The notes under the pieces: model-generated | What the model saw: the letters and a program-made list of their open reading frames with translations, nothing else | What the model was told of the DNA's origin: nothing | Database searches by the model: none | Position numbers and translations under genes: made by a program | Assembly (NCBI GenBank): GCA_003527555.1 | Contig: DPWT01000219.1 | Coordinates: forward strand, 1-5,069 | DNA length: 5,069 bases | Direction: 5' to 3' | Origin: Verrucomicrobiales bacterium | GTDB lineage: Bacteria; Verrucomicrobiota; Verrucomicrobiia; Verrucomicrobiales; Akkermansiaceae | Shown here: in pieces, positions 1-5,069 of the stretch | Layout of the letters: every line of letters starts with the position of its first letter | How positions within the stretch are numbered: the stretch's first letter is position 1

Positions 1-23
1 GGCCCCGACCCCATTAACTATTT

Positions 24-395
24 TCATCTAATCCTACATACTATGTCATACAGATAGCTATCTCGTTCAGCCAATAACGCTAGCCCGCTTTCGTTTTTCC
101 AGGTTTTTTTAGAATGTTTGAATTCAAATTCAGCCTGTGAAAATGCCAATTCCAAAGTCTCATGCCAAGTATCCGTGATCCAGATACCTGTCTGGTCGTA
201 ATAGTTCAACAAGTAAGCTTCTTCGCCAGGAAAAGCATCTGGACTAAGATTTATTGAAATATAATGAGGCTCTACGTCGTGTGCACCAGCAGAGAAATTA
301 TAATGTTTACAAGCATGAGTTCGGTGATGGCGATGATTTATTTCAGTCCAACCAATCAACGGAGTTATTAAAAAATCAGGAACAGTAAATCTCAT
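24..395 (-). CDS. Putative immunity protein to the adjacent Rhs toxin module
   Basis: The product is a small acidic-to-neutral protein of 123 residues with no signal peptide or membrane segment, so it is expected in the cytosol. It lies directly downstream of the Rhs C-terminal toxin domain, where the cognate immunity gene normally sits, and its proposed role is to bind and neutralise that toxin. In the second half there is a pattern YLLNYYDQTG-x4-DTWHETLE followed by QAEFEF. From memory, similar TDTWH...QAE.EF stretches occur in other small proteins beside polymorphic toxins, but I cannot name the family. The ATG at 395 begins one base after the toxin stop codon (397-399). A GTG at 404 would add three residues and overlap the toxin end, and is an alternative start. 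Neither start has a strong Shine-Dalgarno sequence, which suggests translational coupling. The role is inferred from position and size. Confidence 0.6.
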   Translation of the reverse strand: MRFTVPDFLITPLIGWTEINHRHHRTHACKHYNFSAGAHDVEPHYISINLSPDAFPGEEAYLLNYYDQTGIWITDTWHETLELAFSQAEFEFKHSKKTWKNESGLALLAERDSYLYDIVCRIR

Positions 396-396
396 A

Positions 397-942
397 TCAC
401 TCACAAATTGGTCTAATTACAGAAACAGTATTAACATGATAATTTGAAATTGTCTGTTTATTTGCATTTCTAATCATTAAGTTCATTTGGAATTCTCTAG
501 ATGTACCGCCTTTCCCTCTCTTGGCAGAAGAAGGCCATCGAACTACTCTACGTCCATTGCTAGATACCCATACGTTTGAATCCTTTCTACTCACACGATA
601 GTTAGGCCCTATGAATCTTAACGCCATATATGCTGCCTCCCATCTCGTATATACTGCATCTTCCCCCTGATTCCCCCAACCTTTATTTGCCCTGTCGATT
701 ACGCGATTCACTTGCTTACAGCGACTGCTTCCCTTCCTTGGGAAAGATATATTTCTGTTATATTGCCAAAGTTGGTGTTCATAAAATGATGTCTTTGTAT
801 AGTTCAACGCACCACGGATACGCAACCGATAGTTAGAATTCGGGTTAATGGGATTCCCTCGAGGATTGGAGCCTCGACCTCTGAGTCCACTCGGATCTAT
901 GATATTCACTGAATCTCCACCCACCGTGGCACGGCCGTGCAA
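397..942 (-). CDS. Orphan Rhs C-terminal end with toxin-like domain
   Basis: The frame opens with the end of an Rhs/YD-repeat core: GGDSVN then IIDPSGL at residues 8-20, matching the DPxGL signature that ends Rhs cores and precedes the variable toxin. Residues 21-181 form a compact, strongly basic domain with many Arg, Lys and Trp. Near its end it has RRVVRWP (131-137), a Glu in SREFQMNL (E150) and a His in SNYHVNT (H169). Short basic domains of this kind are often nucleases, and E150/H169 are candidate catalytic residues, but I do not recognise the family. The only available start is a TTG at 942, with an in-frame stop at 955-957 just upstream and no ribosome binding site. The frame is therefore probably the remnant of a much longer Rhs protein or a displaced C-terminal cassette, not an intact gene. 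The following small gene is its likely immunity gene. Confidence 0.7.
   Translation of the reverse strand: MHGRATVGGDSVNIIDPSGLRGRGSNPRGNPINPNSNYRLRIRGALNYTKTSFYEHQLWQYNRNISFPRKGSSRCKQVNRVIDRANKGWGNQGEDAVYTRWEAAYMALRFIGPNYRVSRKDSNVWVSSNGRRVVRWPSSAKRGKGGTSREFQMNLMIRNANKQTISNYHVNTVSVIRPICE
929..940. repeat. 12-bp perfect palindrome at the Rhs break region
   Basis: GCACGGCCGTGC is identical to its own reverse complement. A second dyad, CCGTGGCACGG (924-934), overlaps it. Both lie within the first few codons of the Rhs remnant, next to the point where the frame breaks. No function can be assigned. The region is GC-rich compared with its surroundings. Confidence 0.4.
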
Positions 943-977
943 GTAGAATATTGACTATACCTTTGGAGAGTTAGACC

Positions 978-1133
978 CTACGTCTTACACTGATAAAGTT
1001 TCGCATATTCGGTATTGGTAAAGTTGACCTTATCTCTAAAATCCATGGGTTCTTTACTATTGTTGGGGATGCCAGTAGCGGCACTAACTAGTGTAGTGAG
1101 ACAACATGCTATGGACATTACTAACAGCCTCAT
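978..1133 (-). pseudogene. Truncated N-terminus of a secreted protein, probably the lost Rhs protein
   Basis: This 51-codon frame begins at an ATG that overlaps the stop of the upstream 236-residue gene in an ATGA arrangement, the same junction used one gene earlier. That is the main argument that the start is real. Residues 1-18 form a good signal peptide (MRLLVMSIACC... ending VSA), followed by about 33 residues of hydrophilic sequence (DFRDKVNFTNTEYAKLYQ) that stops at a TAG. No Shine-Dalgarno sequence is visible, so translation would depend on coupling. The Rhs C-terminal remnant starts about 35 bases downstream in another frame. The simplest reading is the amino terminus of a large exported Rhs protein whose repeat body was deleted. 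It could instead be a genuine 51-residue secreted peptide of unknown role. That the real start is at 1133 is fairly secure; that it belonged to the Rhs protein is inference. Confidence 0.55.
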
Positions 1134-1840
1134 TGAACACGGGGCTTTGTTTTCAACCATACAAACACTCCACCAAGGGCGAGGATGATGACAAGCATGA
1201 CTGGCCATTTACCCCACAGGGATTCTTGGTCATATGATGTTGTGCCAACTGAGTCAGGCTCATTTGAGCCCCGGTTTGGCACTTGTGTTTCAGATAAACT
1301 GTCAGCTTCACCACGCTGACCACGGTTTTCCTTGGCATCCTGCGCCCTCTTCCTCTGTTCGTGCTTTTTCAAAAGTAGTTTCGCGTTGCTCCGGGTCAGC
1401 TCGTCTTCACTCTCAGAAAGCTCTTTTGCAAGTTTCAGGACTTCGGGATGACCAACTGCCATAAAGGTAAATGTTGACATAGCCCCAGAGCCTTTCAGCA
1501 CATTACCTTTTTCAATACAACTTCTAACAAATTCAGCTAATTTACCAAAAACATAGTCCTCATTGAATTTTATTCCATCCATACGAAGCTGTCTGGCTTT
1601 TGAGCAAGCAAACCCAAAAAAATGCATGTTTTTTCCACCGCCGTCTTTACTAAAATCCAGTTGATCGACTAGTTGAATAATCGCTTCAGGAGGAAGTTCC
1701 CGTATGTATTGTTTAGCCTCGGGCGTTGCTCTGACATATGAAGCAAACCGATGAATTTTTTCCTGTGAGAATTCGGCAGCATTGACGATTCCACATGCTA
1801 CTATACTTGCAATGAATATGATACGCATAATATAATTCAT
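1130..1840 (-). CDS. Exported single-pass membrane protein with helical ectodomain
   Basis: The 236-residue product has a signal peptide at residues 1-22 (hydrophobic IIFIASIVACGIV, cleavage after NAA). A mostly helical region follows at about 25-165, with phrases such as PPEAIIQLVDQLDF and HPEVLKLAKELSESEDE that look like short HEAT-type helix pairs. A charged, low-complexity linker spans about 155-205. A C-terminal transmembrane helix at about 212-230 (PVMLVIILALGGVFVWL) is followed by a basic tail KTKPRVQ. This gives a type I topology with the ectodomain outside the cytoplasm and the tail inside. The ATG overlaps the stop of the protease gene in ATGA form, and its own stop overlaps the next start in the same way. 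A weak AGGTG ribosome site lies inside a small hairpin just before the ATG. I do not recognise the family. The context suggests an envelope-anchored partner of the protease or of the Rhs protein. Confidence 0.72.
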   Translation of the reverse strand: MNYIMRIIFIASIVACGIVNAAEFSQEKIHRFASYVRATPEAKQYIRELPPEAIIQLVDQLDFSKDGGGKNMHFFGFACSKARQLRMDGIKFNEDYVFGKLAEFVRSCIEKGNVLKGSGAMSTFTFMAVGHPEVLKLAKELSESEDELTRSNAKLLLKKHEQRKRAQDAKENRGQRGEADSLSETQVPNRGSNEPDSVGTTSYDQESLWGKWPVMLVIILALGGVFVWLKTKPRVQ

Positions 1841-3963
1841 GGTGCATTTTGCACCTGCGGGTGCTGGTTAATTGTTTGTTCTTCCGCCATACGTAGTCGC
1901 TTGTCATTGATAAAATCATCCGCTTGGATCGTGTTCACATTCAGCCCCATCAAATTGTAAGAAGGATAATTATGGCTGCCACTATTGAGCAAGATATGAC
2001 CAAGCTCATGAGCCAGTGTGTATTTTTTTGCCAGACCTGACATCACAATATTGTTATGAATATCCTGTCTTCCTGCGCCAAAAGTGGCAGGAACATAAGA
2101 ATAGCCTGCCGACTCTACACTCTGATCTGTGAAATCTGTGATTCTAGGTACATAAAAGATCTCAATATCAGCATCATTTGCGGTTGCCACAGCAGTCAGA
2201 AAGGCATCTTCCTCAGCCACCGTGCCTGTCTGTCCCACATCCTGAATCTGGTAACCGTCATCAAGATTTATGGAACTCGGGATTTCCTTGACCACAGGGC
2301 CGACGACATTCACATCCAGACCAATCTGAGCATAACGTTCCTTGAGAACCTTGATATGTTCATTGACGATGGCCTCCGCCACAAGCGGCAGGTTCTGGTT
2401 CTGCTTCTTGATACGCCAAATTTTGACAGTGACTTGCTTCCTCGCCTTCACAGGCAAATCGATGTTGACGACATCCTCCTTGCCGTTGAGCTTGACCGAT
2501 ACGATCCTTACAAGTCCGCCAAGGGCAGCTTTATGGGATCGGTCACCTTTGAACTCATCAACAAACATGTCGTTCTCCTCTCCCGCCAGATCCTGCGAGT
2601 GGGCATCGTCCAAGTCGTCCGACACAAGAATCATAGACTTGGTGGTAAGGATTCCCTTTTCCTGGTCATACTTGAGTTCGATTTCCGTTTGGGGGTCGCG
2701 GTATTCCGGCTTTTGCGCATGACCAGTCTGCAACATGATAGATACCTCGCTATTCTCGGGAAGCCCGGGAATCCTTACATAAAAACGGTCTTCATCCTGA
2801 CTAATCCGGTATTCGCCACTCAGGGCGTTTGGACCGGCGTCGATAAGTGTACCTCCCCGCATTTTAGCGATTTTCAGGTCCTGGGCGTTGACAAGCTCAT
2901 CCGCGACCTCAGCTCCGCTGGCATCGAGCTTAGGAATGACTACCTCCACGGGCAGTGAAGCTACCATAACCATGCTAGGCAATGTACCGTCCCCAATATT
3001 CGTCGCCGTGAGGTCTATTTCTACGGACAGGGTGGCGTCATCAGGGGCGGTAACCACTTTTACCTGTTCAACATATGCGGGAAAGAAATACTCAAGGCCG
3101 AATCCGTCTATTTCCGCGTCCAGCCACTGGTCGTGCCGATCGTTGACATCAATGCTCCCGGTGATCGCATCCAGTCCGGCAGGGCGAATGTCCCAGGAGA
3201 GGACATCATTGAATTCAGAGCCATCTCCTGTGGTGAATGTGGGGTATTCGTCACTCGCCACCGCTATCACCAACAGGCGGCTTTCTCCCGCAGGGATTGT
3301 GACGGTTCTGCTACGCGTCTTTGCTACATCCTCTTCCATGTCTCCTGTGAGAATGAACCACTCGGCATCAGGTGTGTCCGTGTCGTCGTTGGGGTCGGTG
3401 GAGCTGTCAACCTCACCACCGTCCGTAATACCGTCGCCGTCGGTATCGGCATTATTTGGATCTGTGTTATATAGCTGCTCTTCGGAGTTTGTTAAACCAT
3501 CGTTGTCTGGGTCGCCGGATGCACCATTGATCACGTTAGTAGCTCCATCGTCATTGGGATCTAATCCATTTGCAGACTCCCACCCATCTAACAAAGTATC
3601 ACCATCCGTATCGGGGTTTAAAGGATCGGTCATTGACGAGGTAAGCTCATCCATGCTGTTCAGGCCATCATTGTCGAAATCATAATTCTCTGGGTCTGCC
3701 ACCACGACATCCGTGTATTTGAGACGGACGAACATTTTGTCTGTATTACAGGAGAAATTATACTCGTAGTTTCCTGTGCCTGATTCAATTTCTGGAAAAA
3801 ATGACCAGCTTTGCAGATCGAAAGAATACTGTAAAAACACCGTTTGTGCGCCACCAATCCACGTCATTTTACATCCTGTGGGTGTGTGCTCGACATCCGG
3901 CGGCGGCAGTTCGGCAAAGGCGGCGGACGACAATATCAAGCAGGTGAGAATGGTGCGTTTCAT
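1837..3963 (-). CDS. Secreted zinc metalloprotease-like protein with thrombospondin type 3 repeats
   Basis: The 708-residue product has a signal peptide at 1-17 (cleavage after AFA). A short beta-rich domain (about 18-88) is followed by an Asp-rich block at 94-197 with units such as DFDNDGLNSMDE, DTDGDTLLDGWE, DPDNDGLTNSEE and DTDGDGITDGGE. These are typical calcium-binding thrombospondin type 3 repeats. The middle (200-520) looks like beta-sandwich modules of unknown type. The C-terminal domain carries TLAHELGH (H652, E653, H656), the HExxH zinc signature, followed by NSGSHNYPSYNLMG, which offers H664 as a third ligand and M672 as a Met-turn-like residue. The spacing to H664 is longer than the classic HExxHxxGxxH. 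A secreted or surface peptidase is the likely role; substrate unknown. The ATG directly abuts the upstream TAA and has a strong AAAGGAGG eight bases before it. The downstream gene overlaps by ATGA. GC content is higher here than in the toxin region. Confidence 0.85.
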   Translation of the reverse strand: MKRTILTCLILSSAAFAELPPPDVEHTPTGCKMTWIGGAQTVFLQYSFDLQSWSFFPEIESGTGNYEYNFSCNTDKMFVRLKYTDVVVADPENYDFDNDGLNSMDELTSSMTDPLNPDTDGDTLLDGWESANGLDPNDDGATNVINGASGDPDNDGLTNSEEQLYNTDPNNADTDGDGITDGGEVDSSTDPNDDTDTPDAEWFILTGDMEEDVAKTRSRTVTIPAGESRLLVIAVASDEYPTFTTGDGSEFNDVLSWDIRPAGLDAITGSIDVNDRHDQWLDAEIDGFGLEYFFPAYVEQVKVVTAPDDATLSVEIDLTATNIGDGTLPSMVMVASLPVEVVIPKLDASGAEVADELVNAQDLKIAKMRGGTLIDAGPNALSGEYRISQDEDRFYVRIPGLPENSEVSIMLQTGHAQKPEYRDPQTEIELKYDQEKGILTTKSMILVSDDLDDAHSQDLAGEENDMFVDEFKGDRSHKAALGGLVRIVSVKLNGKEDVVNIDLPVKARKQVTVKIWRIKKQNQNLPLVAEAIVNEHIKVLKERYAQIGLDVNVVGPVVKEIPSSINLDDGYQIQDVGQTGTVAEEDAFLTAVATANDADIEIFYVPRITDFTDQSVESAGYSYVPATFGAGRQDIHNNIVMSGLAKKYTLAHELGHILLNSGSHNYPSYNLMGLNVNTIQADDFINDKRLRMAEEQTINQHPQVQNAP
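1841..1864 (-). promoter_or_regulatory. Alternating hairpins over the ribosome site of the membrane-protein gene
   Basis: Read on the minus strand, three complementary segments follow each other: GCACC, GGTGC and GCACC. The second and third form GGTGCA-AAA-TGCACC, a perfect six-base-pair hairpin ending exactly one base before the ATG at 1840. The first and second can pair instead around a CGCA loop. The middle segment contains the weak ribosome site AGGTG. Ribosomes finishing the protease gene would open this structure, which fits translational coupling. Regulation by this structure is an inference. Confidence 0.35.
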
Positions 3964-4812
3964 TTACTTGGCCTCCTTTCCTGCAATTGGAGTTTTCTTT
4001 TTCCAATAGTTGATAATTATATCCTTCTTCGGAGGGGGATTTAATCTCAGCTCTTCCTGTTTCCTGAGATAGATATGGTGGTTCTTTTTGCGCTCACGCC
4101 ATGCCTTCATCAGTTCGGGACGATGCTCATCGTATAGATCGTGAATGGCTTCGATGAATTCCATCGCCGCATCGTTTTCCTCATCGCCTTTCATCACCAT
4201 GTAAGCCGCTCCTCGCTCCGCCAGCAGGGGCAGCCTTGGAATATCTGGAAGCGAAGCGCGGTATCCCGCCTTTATTTCCTTCTGAAGCTGTTCTGTGTCG
4301 ACATTTCCCGAGAGCAGGAACATATTGTAACGCTTGCCCCTGCCCTCAAATTCATGAAAACCGCCAAGGTGGTTCCAATCCACATTGGAATAGACGGCAT
4401 ATTCCTTGCCCTCATACCACCAACGGACATGCGTTGTCTTGTGATCGTAGATGGTGGCCGATACTGTGAAAAAACCTCCCGATTCTTTTACATCGCTGAT
4501 CCACTTTCCTAATTGTCCTCTACTGCGATCAGTTTCCTCTGCGTTCAAAGGTTTAGCTGGATTCTGAGCGGTATCAACAGGAGCCTGAACCTTGTTGATA
4601 ATGACTTTGTGGTCTTTCTTCTGATGCACCATGCTCCAGTTGATTGTAAACTGAGGCAATACCTTCGGCAGAAAGGAAGGCGAAGGCTTGCCGTCAGAAA
4701 CGCCACCGATAATTTTTGTCGAAGCATTAGGAGGCTTGCCTAGGAATTCACCGGCAAGAAGAGGGACGTTCGCAAAGGCCACGAAACAGAATACACACAA
4801 AATTCTTTTCAT
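3964..4812 (-). CDS. Secreted protein of unknown function, first gene of the operon
   Basis: The 282-residue product starts with a signal peptide (MKRILCVFCFVAFANVPLLA, cleavage after LLAG or LLA). After a Pro/Ser-rich stretch (about 25-55) there is a probably disordered linker to about 98. A beta-rich segment follows at 100-168 with GGFFTVSATIYDHKTTHVRWWYEGKEY split around aromatic residues, then helices at 172-255 including AAMEFIEAIHDLYDEH and a basic run WRERKKNHH. The tail is lysine-rich (KKDIIINYWKKK). I see no catalytic motif and do not recognise a family. The start at 4812 has no obvious Shine-Dalgarno sequence, unlike the next gene, whose ribosome site AAAGGAGG lies inside the end of this one. 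The stop TAA directly abuts the next ATG. Its place at the head of the coupled operon suggests an exported partner of the protease and the lost Rhs protein. Confidence 0.75.
   Translation of the reverse strand: MKRILCVFCFVAFANVPLLAGEFLGKPPNASTKIIGGVSDGKPSPSFLPKVLPQFTINWSMVHQKKDHKVIINKVQAPVDTAQNPAKPLNAEETDRSRGQLGKWISDVKESGGFFTVSATIYDHKTTHVRWWYEGKEYAVYSNVDWNHLGGFHEFEGRGKRYNMFLLSGNVDTEQLQKEIKAGYRASLPDIPRLPLLAERGAAYMVMKGDEENDAAMEFIEAIHDLYDEHRPELMKAWRERKKNHHIYLRKQEELRLNPPPKKDIIINYWKKKTPIAGKEAK
3972..3979 (-). promoter_or_regulatory. Strong ribosome binding site of the metalloprotease gene
   Basis: AAAGGAGG on the minus strand lies eight bases upstream of the ATG at 3963, inside the last codons of the preceding gene. 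It fixes the start of the 708-residue protein. It is the only strong Shine-Dalgarno sequence I see in the operon; the later genes depend on overlapping stop and start codons. Confidence 0.75.
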
Positions 4813-4826
4813 AATATACCAGAGGA

Positions 4827-4970
4827 TTAATTACTAACATATTCATCTAAATTGAAGCCATGGCAAGGAAAAATGATCTTTTCCAACGCGGCCTCATTAT
4901 CGACAGTATTTATTTTACCTATAACCAACCTTACCACGGCACTCAAGGACTCTTGGGGGAAAAGAAAGTA
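4827..4970 (-). pseudogene. Possible C-terminal fragment of a broken gene
   Basis: An open frame reads through the inverted repeat at its right and then gives about 47 residues (…SLSAVVRLVIGKINTVDN, then ALEKIIFPCHGF and NLDEYVSN) ending at a TAA 14 bases before the first operon gene. The part derived from the repeat (GFVTRINPS…GYKPALHY) is the usual spurious translation of such palindromes. The remainder reads like ordinary protein but contains no internal ATG. It may be the tail of a gene cut by repeat insertion, or simply untranslated leader of the operon. Family unknown. Confidence 0.22.
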
Positions 4971-5042
4971 ATGGAGTGCGGGTTTGTAACCCGCGGCTGG
5001 CCTAGTGCTTGGGTTGATGCGAGTTACAAACCCGCGCTCCAT
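4971..5042. repeat. REP-like imperfect inverted repeat with 24-bp arms
   Basis: The left arm at 4971-4994 (ATGGAGTGCGGGTTTGTAAC followed by CCGC) pairs with the right arm at 5019-5042 (GCGAGTTACAAACCCGCGCT followed by CCAT). There are two non-Watson-Crick positions (4977 with 5036, 4991 with 5022) and a 24-base loop. Palindromes with a GCGGGTTTGTAAC core are, from memory, dispersed in many copies in some Verrucomicrobiota genomes; only one copy is visible here. It sits upstream of the operon and could mark its boundary or act as a terminator or stem-loop for a gene to the right. There is no T-run beside it to support a Rho-independent terminator. Confidence 0.7.
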
Positions 5043-5069
5043 GCCTACTGCGCAGCTAGTCGCCTGAGC

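Noticed and set aside
958..1020. Plus-strand reading YTFGELDPTSYTDKVSHIRYW that looks a little like an Rhs repeat
   Set aside because: It is short, lies between stops, is on the strand opposite to every real gene and is antisense to the coupled 51-codon frame; probably chance.
2056..2958. 300-codon open frame on the plus strand
   Set aside because: It lies wholly antisense to the protease gene, has no domain sense or ribosome site, and its composition is that expected of an antisense shadow.
2888..3685. 265-codon Ser-rich open frame on the plus strand
   Set aside because: The Ser/Val/Pro-rich translation mirrors the Asp/Gly/Thr-rich type 3 repeats on the other strand; it is a shadow.
4813..4870. 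Possible promoter for the operon (TTGCCA with TATGTT on the minus strand)
   Set aside because: The spacing is about 19 bases and the -10 match is poor. Other pairs are equally weak, so no promoter can be supported.
4867..4884. Short AT-rich hairpin GGAAAA...TTTTCC as a terminator
   Set aside because: It has only six weak base pairs, no following T-run in a useful position, and lies within a possible reading frame.
4827..5042. Complete 71-residue protein starting at 5042
   Set aside because: Its ATG and first third are translated from the arms of the inverted repeat, a common source of spurious calls; only the tail is listed as a possible fragment.

Overview
The window looks like accessory DNA from a Gram-negative bacterium, most likely a member of the Verrucomicrobiota or a PVC relative. 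That assignment is an inference from three things: secreted proteins with thrombospondin type 3 repeats, an Rhs/YD-repeat polymorphic toxin end, and a dispersed-type palindrome built on GCGGGTTTGTAAC. No marker gene fixes the taxon. Every convincing gene lies on the minus strand, so the locus reads from right to left.

Right edge to left edge: (1) a 24-bp-arm imperfect inverted repeat at 4971-5042, followed by about 160 bases that may hold the tail of a broken gene; (2) a secreted 282-residue protein of unknown function (3964-4812); (3) a secreted 708-residue protein with calcium-binding type 3 repeats and a C-terminal HELGH zinc-protease motif (1837-3963); (4) a 236-residue protein with a signal peptide, a helical ectodomain and one C-terminal membrane anchor (1130-1840); (5) a 51-codon reading frame that starts with a good signal peptide and then stops (978-1133); (6) the end of an Rhs core (DPSGL motif) joined to a basic toxin-like domain (397-942); (7) a small cytosolic protein placed where an immunity gene is expected (24-395).

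The first four frames are tightly coupled: TAA directly abuts ATG at the 282/708 junction, and there are ATGA overlaps at the 708/236 and 236/51 junctions. All four begin with export signals, so this is read as one operon that makes cell-envelope or secreted proteins. The fourth frame is best explained as the start of a large secreted Rhs protein whose body has been lost. What remains of the Rhs protein is its N-terminus and, about 35 bases later in a different frame, its C-terminal toxin module and immunity gene. The window therefore appears to show a polymorphic-toxin operon with accessory protease and membrane partners in a decayed or rearranged state.
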